Shown here in pieces: positions 43,401 through 50,007 of a stretch of 64,000 bases of DNA. A program made the position numbers and the translations under genes. The stretch lies in contig NZ_SOFS01000019.1 in NCBI RefSeq assembly GCF_004402235.1, positions 1 to 64,000 on the forward strand, given 5' to 3'. The notes below the pieces were generated by a model. The model was not told where the DNA came from. It worked only from the letters and a program-made list of their open reading frames with translations, and ran no database searches. The stretch's first letter is position 1. Each line of letters begins with the position of its first letter. This DNA is from Cryobacterium glucosi. GTDB taxonomy: Bacteria > Actinomycetota > Actinomycetes > Actinomycetales > Microbacteriaceae.

Positions 43401-44264
43401 CGGCCGGGAGTCCTGGCCGATCGGCACGACGGGGTTGTATGCGCCCTCGATGGCCTGTCGGGCGCTCGGGTTCCCCGCGATCGCGTCGAGCAGCGGATGC
43501 TCGAGGTGCGCGGCATCCGCCTTCATGGCCCGGCCGACGTCGGCGAAGGAGGATGCGACGAGGCGCGGGGTGACGTTGAACCAGGGCAGGTGCGAGGTGA
43601 GGCCGCGGAGGCGGTCGATGACGGGCTGCGGTTTGAAGGCGCCGTTGGTCACGGCGAGCGCGACGAAGGCGTCGGCGTCGAGGGTGATCTGGAACTGCTC
43701 GTGCAGCGCGCGGCCGAGTTCGGGATTCAGGAACGGCTGGCCCTTGAGCTTGAGCTCGAAGTCGCGGCCGTAGCGGCGGATCGCGAGCGGGCGAAGCAGC
43801 ACCGGGCCGAGGAAGTCGACGTCACCGAAGCGCCATTCGGCGAGGCCGATGCCCAGGTGCACCGATTCGATGCCGCGCATGGAGCGCAGTTCGATGCCCT
43901 TCTGGGTGATCTCGCCGGCCGCGAGGCGGGCGTTGCGCAGCGCGAGTTCGTCGCGGATGAGGTTGGAGAGCAGGGTGGACTTGCCGGTGATGAACTGCGG
44001 GAGTCCGCCGGGGTGGGCCTGGCTCAGTTCGATGCGGGTGCGCGGCTCGTCGGCGAAGTGCAACAGAGGCGAGCGCCCGCCGATCTCGGCGAGTTCGGTG
44101 CGCCAGCGGTTCCAGACCGGCTCGGCGATGTTTCCCGCGACGACCGAGGGATCCCCGAGGCTCACGGTCTGCGGGGAGACCGCATTCCGCGGCTCACCAG
44201 ACGGAGCATCCGGGTTGGTCGACAGGATGTCGTCGTCATCTTGTTTTCTATCGAGGCGCCACAC
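40476..44264 (-). CDS. SF1 (Upf1-like) helicase-family protein with degenerate ATPase motifs and REase-fold C-terminus
   Basis: 1262 residues. The layout follows large SF1 proteins fused to an REase-fold domain (the Pfam REase_MTES_1575 type, named from a Microbacterium protein). Where Walker A (GxxGTGKT) is expected, the sequence reads VVKTLPGTGGTQTIVNAIGS, lacking the catalytic Lys. The Walker B position reads FDAVLLVDAGATTLAENV instead of DEAS. Later motifs survive, such as LTRSYRAGGEDL, FTVLTLEQAVAQSRDRVIFS and LLAIGMTRARRAMDIV. The C-terminal domain has VVVETDAV and RPEVLRRLGWHYLRVHSFEL, but its first acidic residue looks replaced (KLALAG). It may be a non-catalytic, structural or DNA-sensing protein. 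The ATG start is at 44264. Confidence 0.8.
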   Translation of the reverse strand: MWRLDRKQDDDDILSTNPDAPSGEPRNAVSPQTVSLGDPSVVAGNIAEPVWNRWRTELAEIGGRSPLLHFADEPRTRIELSQAHPGGLPQFITGKSTLLSNLIRDELALRNARLAAGEITQKGIELRSMRGIESVHLGIGLAEWRFGDVDFLGPVLLRPLAIRRYGRDFELKLKGQPFLNPELGRALHEQFQITLDADAFVALAVTNGAFKPQPVIDRLRGLTSHLPWFNVTPRLVASSFADVGRAMKADAAHLEHPLLDAIAGNPSARQAIEGAYNPVVPIGQDSRPPATDVLLLDADPEQENVVAQIAAGNSLVVKTLPGTGGTQTIVNAIGSLISQHKRVLVVSARRSSLDGINQRLTQVGLPGVAVTPRLLRRDLIASITRNEKAVQPMVGDVDDALVRLRKVLLDYRGALTRRDPALGVSVLDALGELARLAQLSSPPSTTARLERHALERLAQNRATAAQTLIKAAALGQFRYGPGDSPWYGASFAVPAEASAAHQLAKRVNQVELPRLLERAAGLVGQTRLRPFETIAELGVYLRLLLDIRDTLDKFQPAVFDRSLTELISATSARRDSPDMTGTSRRRLRRLAEEYLRPGVHVTDLNDSLRRIQQQRTLWQRYVVAGVMPEVPVGISDVHVAFQRVSEDLAALDIPLRNTGTNRQLAMRPVKELIYTISGLAAESEVLANLHERTALLATLREHNLDPLMTDLAKRHVSEENVANELELAWWQSVLETMLGADKALLNANTQVLDRLEADFRLVDEAHASTTGQRLGWLLAETWKIGIVDWPEEADRLRRLLRADRATPSRLNKAAPHLGRVLAPVWLASPYEVSKLDDQHFDAVLLVDAGATTLAENVGAIRRGKQIVAFGDPVTQTPSPFETGITDAGGGTNANARVSRVSLADRAERETNVDALHADSALARLGELLPTLTLTRSYRAGGEDLTELVNHRFYGGRIDSLPWAGSYLGHGSLTLNYVAGGHGMPDADSGAVESVDAEVTKVVDLVLDHAVKRPRESLMVITASARHAVRVHQAVLSAFSKRTDLADFILKDRAEPFTVLTLEQAVAQSRDRVIFSIGYGRTPHGRLLTNFGSLGEPGGDRLLAIGMTRARRAMDIVSCFRPADIDEDRQRHGILALAQVLTETEARHNEAQVPDATEPMLVDLAQRLERLGVTVTLGHRGKLALAGSHAGRAVVVETDAVVDRASLRESLRLRPEVLRRLGWHYLRVHSFELFSNPDAVATRVAGLVGVTPPTPPAAQYPHA

Positions 44265-44280
44265 ACCGACACCCTAAGTC

Positions 44281-44360
44281 CGGAAAACACCGTTCGGCCG
44301 CAGGCTCCCCGGGTTTCGTGGGGATTCGCGGGAAAACCCGCGGATTTGTCGTGTTTGCCG
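44281..44360. repeat. Nested hairpin element in a divergent intergenic region
   Basis: Outer arms CGGAAAACAC and GTGTTTGCCG pair at 9 of 10 positions; inside is a compact hairpin CGCGGG-AAAA-CCCGCG (44327-44342). It lies between the divergent helicase-like and adenine deaminase genes. The rest of the ~100-bp gap before 44462 shows a GAGAAT hexamer 6 nt before the deaminase ATG. Confidence 0.6.
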
Positions 44361-44461
44361 ACCGTCGTGCTGGACCGTGCGCTGGCGGGCGCTGCCGCCG
44401 GTGCGCTGAAGGAGGACACCACTGGTGATTCGGAGCCGACCGGGCTTGCGAGAATGGGGAA

Positions 44462-45454
44462 ATGAAACTCCCCCTGGTCGAACTCCACCTGCACATCGAG
44501 GGCACTCTCGAACCGGAGCTCATCTTCGAGCTGGCCGAACGCAATGCCGTCGTCCTGCCTTTCGCGACCCTGGCGGAGTTGCGGGCGCAATACGAGTTCA
44601 CCGATCTGCAATCCTTCCTCAATCTGTACTACCACAACCTCGACGTCCTCCGCCAAGCCGCCGACTTCACGGACCTGACCCGGGCCTACCTCAGCCGGGC
44701 CGCTGACGCGGGGGTGCGGCACGCCGAGATCTTCTTCGACCCGCAGGCGCACACGAGCCGCGGCATCCCGTTGCTGACCGCGCTCGGCGGGGTGGCGGAT
44801 GCCCTCGGCACCTCGGTCCCGGACTTCGGCATCTCGACGAAACTGATCGTGACGTTCCTGCGCGACCGGCCCGCGAACGAGGCCCTGCAGATCCTCCGCG
44901 AGATTCTCGCGAGCGGGTACACGATCGACGGTGTCGGACTCGACTCCGCGGAGGTCGGCTACCCTCCGGAACTGTTCGAGGAGGTCTTCGCGCTCGCCGC
45001 GGCGAACGGGCTGCGCCGGGTCGCGCACGCCGGCGAGGAGGGCCCGCCCGAGTACGTCTGGAGCGCGCTCGACCGGCTCGGGGTGGAGCGGATCGACCAC
45101 GGCATCCGCAGCCTCGAGGATCCCGCGCTCGTCGAACGGCTCGTGCGCGATCGGGTGCCGCTCACGGTCTGCCCGTTCTCGAACGTGCGGCTGCGTGCGA
45201 TCGACACGCTCGCCGACCACCCCATCGTGCGGATGCTCGACCTCGGCCTGCTCGCGACGGTCAACTCGGACGACCCCGCGTACTTCGGCGGGTACATCGA
45301 CGACAACCTCGCGGCGCTCGACGCCGAGTTCGGACTCGGGCCTGACCGGCTCGCCCTCCTCGCCCGGAACGGGATCGAAGCTTCGTTCCTCGATCCGGCG
45401 GAGAAGGCCGCGCTCGGCGCGGACGTCGACGCCTGGCGCGCTGCCCAGGCGTGA
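44462..45454 (+). CDS. Adenine/adenosine deaminase family protein
   Basis: Zn-dependent hydrolytic deaminase, 330 residues, purine salvage. Zinc ligands are visible in VELHLHIEGT (His9, His11), HAGEEG (His plus catalytic Glu) and NSDDPAYFGGYIDDN (Asp pair); RIDHGIRSLED supplies the second His. The DDPAYFGGY signature and the 330-residue length fit adenine deaminases of the Aah1 type better than adenosine deaminases, so adenine to hypoxanthine is the likely reaction. It probably starts on a leaderless message (GAGAAT 6 nt upstream). An N-acetyltransferase remnant follows in the same frame. Confidence 0.88.
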   Translation: MKLPLVELHLHIEGTLEPELIFELAERNAVVLPFATLAELRAQYEFTDLQSFLNLYYHNLDVLRQAADFTDLTRAYLSRAADAGVRHAEIFFDPQAHTSRGIPLLTALGGVADALGTSVPDFGISTKLIVTFLRDRPANEALQILREILASGYTIDGVGLDSAEVGYPPELFEEVFALAAANGLRRVAHAGEEGPPEYVWSALDRLGVERIDHGIRSLEDPALVERLVRDRVPLTVCPFSNVRLRAIDTLADHPIVRMLDLGLLATVNSDDPAYFGGYIDDNLAALDAEFGLGPDRLALLARNGIEASFLDPAEKAALGADVDAWRAAQA

Positions 45455-45469
45455 CCGGCACCGCGAACG

Positions 45470-45679
45470 AGGGCTAGGGCCCCTGAGGTGCAGGGCGCCG
45501 GGACCGGTGAGGCCCTCGTCCGTGCCGCGATCGACGAGGCCCGCGCCTGGGGCGTCTCCGCCGTCGTGCTCGACACCGGATCCCTCAACGAGCGCGCCCA
45601 GCGGCTCTACCTCCGTGCCGGTTTTCACCGCCTGCAGGACCGTGCGATCCCGACAGCAGCGGGATCAAGCGCGAGGTGA
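45470..45679 (+). pseudogene. Remnant of a GNAT acetyltransferase (C-terminal half only)
   Basis: The frame directly after the deaminase stop encodes APEVQGAGTGEALVRAAIDE, then ARAWGVSAVVLDTGSLNERA and QRLYLRAGFHRL. This is the acetyl-CoA-binding loop (QGAGTGEAL in place of Q/RxxGxG/A) and the last beta strand of a GNAT domain. The N-terminal ~70 residues of such a domain are missing, and the first possible start (GTG at 45488) falls within the acetyl-CoA loop. It is most simply a decayed gene. The rest of the 410-bp gap to 45865 holds only short repeats. Confidence 0.65.
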
Positions 45680-45770
45680 GAGGACAGCGAGACGAACAAC
45701 TGGATGTCCGAGCCGGCTGGCTCGTGCTCGGCACGGTGGTTGTCCGGGTCCCCGAGCGCGGTGCTCGCGG

Positions 45771-45809
45771 GTCACGCACCGTCACGCACCGTCACGCACC
45801 GTCACGACC
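45771..45809. repeat. 10-bp tandem repeat
   Basis: Three exact copies of GTCACGCACC followed by a partial copy (GTCACGACC), in the non-coding stretch between the GNAT remnant and the ATP-grasp gene. No coding or spacer structure is associated. Confidence 0.95.
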
Positions 45810-45864
45810 TGCCGCGGAGACGACCCTGGTCGCGCGGCCTCTGCCGTGTTCGTACGCTGGAGTG

Positions 45865-46806
45865 ATGACTGAGCTGCCGCGCGTGTACATCCTCCACGAG
45901 AACCCCGACTGGCTGCCGCCGTTCACCGCGGCCTTCGCCGCAGAAGGCGTCCCTGCGGAGGAGGTCCTGCTGACCCGCGGCTCCATCGATCTCGACGCCG
46001 AACCCGCACCGGGCGTGTACTGGTCGCGGATGAGCGCCTCGGCGCACAGCCGCGGAAACGTGCACTCGAAGAACTACACCCGGGCCTATCTCCGCTGGCT
46101 CGAAGACTCCGGACGCCGCGTCGTCAACGGCGGGGACACGATCAACTTCGAGGTGAGCAAGGTGCAGCAACACCGCGCCCTGCGCGCGGCGGGCTTTGAC
46201 GTTCCGAAGACCGTTGCCGTGTTCGGTCGTGACGACCTGCGTGAGCGCTCCCGCGAATTCGCGACGCCGTTTATCACGAAGCACAACCAGGGCGGCAAAG
46301 GACTCGGCGTGCGGCGCTTCGACTCGTTCGAGGAGTTCGACGCCTACCTGGCCTCGCCGCTCTTCGAGGAGCCGGCCGACGGCATCACCCTGCTCCAGGA
46401 ATACCTGCCCGCGGAACGGCTCTTCATCACCCGGGTCGAGTTCGTCGGCGGGCGTTACGTCTACGCGGTCCGGGTCGACATCTCGGCGGGTAGTTTCGAG
46501 CTGTGTCCGGCAGACGCGTGTGTCATCGACCCGGGAAACGACGCGGCAGCGGTCGAGCCGTTCGCCCTGCGCAAGGGCTTCGACAGCGACCCACTGATCG
46601 CCCGGTACGAGGCCTTCCTCGCCGACCACGGCATCGAGATCGCCGGCATCGAGTTCATCGAGACCGCCGACGGCCGCCGGGTCACCTACGACGTCAACAC
46701 GAACACGAACTACAACCCCGCCGTCGAGGCCAGCGCCCCGCTGCCGGCTGCCCGGGCGATCGCCCGGTTCCTCGGCGGGTTGCTGACGGCGAGCGTCCCG
46801 GCCTGA
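45865..46806 (+). CDS. RimK-like ATP-grasp ligase
   Basis: 313-residue protein of the ATP-grasp superfamily, which joins a carboxylate to an amine with ATP. The central region reads VVNGGDTINFEVSKVQQHRAL, then FITKHNQGGKGLGVRRFDSF (the ATP-binding glycine loop), LLQEYLPAERLFITRVEFVGG and a metal-binding end IEFIETADGRRVTYDVNTNTNYN with the usual E-x-N pattern. Such proteins are often annotated alpha-L-glutamate ligase, and the true substrate is unknown. TACGCT lies 6 nt from the ATG, so a leaderless start is likely. It is separate from the converging corA gene. Confidence 0.85.
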   Translation: MTELPRVYILHENPDWLPPFTAAFAAEGVPAEEVLLTRGSIDLDAEPAPGVYWSRMSASAHSRGNVHSKNYTRAYLRWLEDSGRRVVNGGDTINFEVSKVQQHRALRAAGFDVPKTVAVFGRDDLRERSREFATPFITKHNQGGKGLGVRRFDSFEEFDAYLASPLFEEPADGITLLQEYLPAERLFITRVEFVGGRYVYAVRVDISAGSFELCPADACVIDPGNDAAAVEPFALRKGFDSDPLIARYEAFLADHGIEIAGIEFIETADGRRVTYDVNTNTNYNPAVEASAPLPAARAIARFLGGLLTASVPA

Positions 46807-46865
46807 CCCTGCGCTTCAGGCCTCAGGCGATCGGTTCTGATCTGCGCGGCGGGCGCCCGAAGCGG

Positions 46866-47882
46866 CTACAGCCAGTTGTTCTTCTTGAAGACGCGCCAGA
46901 GCACGAAGCCGCCCGCGACCATCAGCCCGAGGGCATAGGGGTAGCCGTACTCCCAGTGCAGCTCCGGCATGTTCTCGAAGTTCATCCCGTACACGGTTCC
47001 GACGAGGGTCGGAGCGAACAGGATCGCCGCCCAGCTCGAGATCTTCTTGACCTCTTCACTCTGGGCCAGGCCCGTCTCCGAGAGGCGCCGGGTCTCGTCG
47101 TTCTGGCGCTGGGTGACGAGGGTCGAGTGCACGATCAGGGCGTTGTCGAGGATCTGCCGGAAGGCCGAGCCGCGCTCGTTGATCCGCAGCACGTGGTCGA
47201 GCACGTCGTCGAGGTGGTGGTGCAGCTCGACCTCGACGTTGTACTTCGCGAAGCCGCGCTTGAGGGCCTCGAGCATGCCGATCAGCGGCTGGGTCGCCCG
47301 CTGGAACTCGATCACCTCGCGGGACAGGTCGTAGATGCGCCGGGCGACCTCGGGGTCGCCGTCGAAGATCTCGTCCTCGATCTCGTCGATGTCGTTCTCG
47401 AGGCCGGCGATCACGGGCGCGTATTCGTCGACGAGCTGGTCGAAGATCGCGTAGAGCACCGCCTCAGGGCCGAGGGCCAGGAGCCTCGGCGTCGACTCCA
47501 TCCGTGCGCGCACCTTCGCGAGGTCCGGGGATTCGGCGTGGCGGATGGTCACGACGAAATCGGGCCCGACGAAAACGTGCAGTTCGCCGAATTCGACCCG
47601 CTCCTCGGCGTCGATGTACCGGGCCGGGCGGAGCACCACGAAGAGGATGTCGTCGAACCGTTCGAGCTTGGAACGCTGGTGTCCCTTGAGCGCGTCCTCG
47701 ACCGACAGGTGGTGCAGGTTGAACTCCGCGGCGATGGAGCGCAGCTCAGCCTCTTCTGGCCGGTACATCCCGATCCAGGCGAAGCCGCCGCATTCGGTCA
47801 GAGTCGCATAGGTCTCATCGAGGGAGGCGGGCGTCGCGAGGCGTCGACCGTCCACGTAGACCGCGTTGTCAATCAGTGTCAT
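46866..47882 (-). CDS. corA: CorA-family magnesium/cobalt transporter
   Basis: Pentameric Mg2+/Co2+ channel, 338 residues from the ATG at 47882, which has GAGGAG 6 nt upstream; an ATG 54 bp further up would add a weakly supported extension. The cytoplasmic part contains FAWIGMYRPEEAELRSIAAEF and the long helical segment EVARRIYDLSREVIEFQRAT. The C-terminal pair of spans holds the selectivity signature YGMNFENMPELHWEYGYP (GMN) and ends in a basic KKNNWL tail. No leader with a Mg riboswitch is visible (63 bp to the divergent phosphopantetheinyl transferase gene). Confidence 0.95.
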   Translation of the reverse strand: MTLIDNAVYVDGRRLATPASLDETYATLTECGGFAWIGMYRPEEAELRSIAAEFNLHHLSVEDALKGHQRSKLERFDDILFVVLRPARYIDAEERVEFGELHVFVGPDFVVTIRHAESPDLAKVRARMESTPRLLALGPEAVLYAIFDQLVDEYAPVIAGLENDIDEIEDEIFDGDPEVARRIYDLSREVIEFQRATQPLIGMLEALKRGFAKYNVEVELHHHLDDVLDHVLRINERGSAFRQILDNALIVHSTLVTQRQNDETRRLSETGLAQSEEVKKISSWAAILFAPTLVGTVYGMNFENMPELHWEYGYPYALGLMVAGGFVLWRVFKKNNWL

Positions 47883-47945
47883 GTCGTGCTCCTCGAGTGC
47901 AGCTACCAGTGTGCCACCGGCCGTGGGTTCGGCCACACTTGGTGC

Positions 47946-48641
47946 ATGGAATCCATCGGCGAGGTGATCGTCATGGTCGCGCCGCGTTCACCAACGGATG
48001 CCGCCGACCGAGCCCTGCTGGCGGCGGCCGCCGCGTGGGCGCTCGGCCTCGATCCCGCGAGCGTGCGGGTCTGTCGCCGCTGCCCGCACTGCGGGAGCGC
48101 CGAGCACGGGGTGCCCTCCCTCGCGGACGTGACATCCGGGTCTGCGCCGCACCCGACCGTTCACCTCAGCCTCAGCCGGGCGTCCGGCCACGTCGCCGTC
48201 GCGGTGAGCTTCGCCGGGCCCGTCGGCGTCGACGTCGAAAGCGTGGACGCCGTCGCCCGCTCCCCCCTCGCCGACGTCGCCCTGTCTCCTCGCGAGCGGG
48301 CGGCGAACGCCGCAGACCTCGCCGGGATCTGGTGTGCGAAGGAGGCGATCCTGAAGTCGACCGGCGACGGCCTCCGCGTCGATCCGCGCGACCTCACCCT
48401 CGCCCCCGCCCCAACGGCCGGGTTCGGCCCGGCGCTCGCCTCCTGGCCCGGCGCCGGCGTCGCCCTGGCCGACATCCTCCTCGCGAGCTTCGACCCCGGC
48501 GCGGGCCTCGGGCTCGTCGGCCGGGTCGCCGTGCTCGCCCGTCCCGGAACCGGCCCCGCGTCTCAGCCGGCCCTCCGACTGCTCGCCTCCCCCGACGTCA
48601 GAGCTTGGGGAGGGCGGTCCGGTAGATCCAGCGGTCGATGA
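47946..48641 (+). CDS. 4'-phosphopantetheinyl transferase (Sfp-like)
   Basis: Transfers phosphopantetheine from CoA to a Ser on carrier domains; 231 residues. The ACPS/Sfp motifs are GPVGVDVESVD (Mg-binding Asp/Glu) and GIWCAKEAILKSTGDGL (W-x-K-E-A-x-x-K). An N-terminal CRRCPHCGSAEHGVPSL Cys/His cluster is shared by a group of actinobacterial members. Its 3' end overlaps the convergent M1 peptidase gene by 44 bp. The adjacent Pls/PosA-type synthetase has a carrier domain and needs this modification, so it is the likely substrate. Confidence 0.9.
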   Translation: MESIGEVIVMVAPRSPTDAADRALLAAAAAWALGLDPASVRVCRRCPHCGSAEHGVPSLADVTSGSAPHPTVHLSLSRASGHVAVAVSFAGPVGVDVESVDAVARSPLADVALSPRERAANAADLAGIWCAKEAILKSTGDGLRVDPRDLTLAPAPTAGFGPALASWPGAGVALADILLASFDPGAGLGLVGRVAVLARPGTGPASQPALRLLASPDVRAWGGRSGRSSGR

Positions 48642-50007
48642 TGCGGCGGATTTCCTCGCTCCCGGTGTGGATGGAGACGAACTCGACAAAGGCATCCGTC
48701 GAGACGAGGCCGTGCCGGTTCGCGCGGGTCCAGGCGCGCAGGGTGTCGAAGAACACCGCGTCGCCGAGGGAGCGCCGCACGGCGTGCAGGGCGAGCGCAC
48801 CGCGCTTGTAGACCCGGTCGTCGAACATGTTGTGCGGGCCGGGATCGCCGACGAGGAGGTCCTGCGGTTGCGCCTCGAGCCTGCCGCGGTGGAACACCGC
48901 GCTCTGCTCCGCGGTGCGTCCGCCGGCGTGTTCGCCCCAGATCCATTCCGCGTAGCAGGCGAAACCCTCCTGCAGCCAGATGTCGCGCCACGCGGCGGCG
49001 GTGAGGCTGTTGCCGAACCACTGGTGCGCGAGCTCGTGGGCGATCAGGCGGTCGCTGCCATGGTTGCCGTCGACGTGATTGCGGCCGAACACGGCGAGGC
49101 CGTGCGCCTCGAGCGGGATCTCGAGCACGTCATCCGTCACGACGACCGAGTACCCCGGGAACGGGTAGGGGCCGAAGGTCGTGCTGAACACCGAGACCAT
49201 CTCGCCGAGCCTGCCGAAGTCGACGCCGACGTTGTGCGCGAGGTTCGACGGGAAGTGCAGCATGATCGGCACCGGGGCCGGGCCGCCCGCCGCAACCGGC
49301 GGCAGCACGCTCGAACGGTACCGGCCGATCATCACGGAGGCGAGGTAGGTCGCCATCGGTTCGACGACCTCGAAGGTCCACCTGGTGTGGCCGGAACGGG
49401 TCGACTTCGCGGTGAGCGTGCCGTTCGAGACCACGGTGTACGGCGCCTCGCAGCTCACCGCGATCCGGTACGTCGCCTTGTTGCTCGGGTGGTCGTTGCA
49501 GGGGAACCACGAAGCGGCCCCGCACGGCTGGCCCGCGACGAGGACTCCGTCGAGCAGTTCCTCCCAGCCGACCTCTCCCCAGATACTCCGCAGCGGATGC
49601 GGCGCCCCGCGATACCGCACGGCGATCTCGAACCGTTCCCCGGCTTCCATCGTCGTCAGCGGGGTCACCACGAGCTTGCGTCCGGTGTGCACGAACTTGC
49701 GCGGCCGGGCGCCGTTGACCGTGACCCGGTCGACGCTCAGCCCGTCGAAGTCGAGGCTGAACCGGTCCAGGCGCATCGTCGCCACGAGGGTGATCGTCGC
49801 GGTCGCGCGCAACTGGTTGGTCGCGACCCGGTAGTCCAGGTCGAGGTCGTAGTGCAGCGCCCGGTAGCCGCCGTTGCCCGCGCCGATCAGGTAGGGATCG
49901 CCGGCCGTGCCGGCGCCGATCGTCGTCGGGAGGTTGAGGGCGACCTTGCCGGACGAACCGGCAGAGCCCTTGCCTGCGCCGTTCTTCCCGCCGGTCTGCG
50001 GGCTCAC
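48598..50007 (-). CDS. M1-family zinc metallopeptidase coupled to the Pls/PosA-type synthetase
   Basis: Gluzincin aminopeptidase, 469 residues from the GTG at 50007, which overlaps the synthetase TGA (GTGA) and indicates translational coupling. The N-terminal beta domain leads to SFSDR-region substitutes such as PCGAASWFPCNDHPSNKATY (an M1 hallmark). The zinc site is HELAHQWFGN plus the downstream Glu in WLQEGFACYAEW. The length is typical of compact M1 peptidases without the C-terminal HEAT domain. No signal peptide is seen, so it acts in the cytoplasm unless exported another way. Processing or degrading the synthetase product is inferred from the coupling. Confidence 0.9.
   Translation of the reverse strand: MSPQTGGKNGAGKGSAGSSGKVALNLPTTIGAGTAGDPYLIGAGNGGYRALHYDLDLDYRVATNQLRATATITLVATMRLDRFSLDFDGLSVDRVTVNGARPRKFVHTGRKLVVTPLTTMEAGERFEIAVRYRGAPHPLRSIWGEVGWEELLDGVLVAGQPCGAASWFPCNDHPSNKATYRIAVSCEAPYTVVSNGTLTAKSTRSGHTRWTFEVVEPMATYLASVMIGRYRSSVLPPVAAGGPAPVPIMLHFPSNLAHNVGVDFGRLGEMVSVFSTTFGPYPFPGYSVVVTDDVLEIPLEAHGLAVFGRNHVDGNHGSDRLIAHELAHQWFGNSLTAAAWRDIWLQEGFACYAEWIWGEHAGGRTAEQSAVFHRGRLEAQPQDLLVGDPGPHNMFDDRVYKRGALALHAVRRSLGDAVFFDTLRAWTRANRHGLVSTDAFVEFVSIHTGSEEIRRIIDRWIYRTALPKL

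Noticed and set aside
45771-45809. Possible CRISPR-like repeats
   Set aside because: The 10-bp units are directly adjacent with no spacers, and there are no cas genes; it is a simple tandem repeat.
46503-47945. Long open plus-strand frame running into the phosphopantetheinyl transferase
   Set aside because: It is antisense to corA and overlaps the ATP-grasp gene. The residues are Arg/Asp/Glu/Val-rich antisense translation with no family match; the real gene begins at the ATG at 47946.
47883-47945. Magnesium riboswitch upstream of corA
   Set aside because: The gap to the divergent gene is only about 63 bp, too short for a known Mg-sensing leader, and no stable multi-stem fold is apparent.
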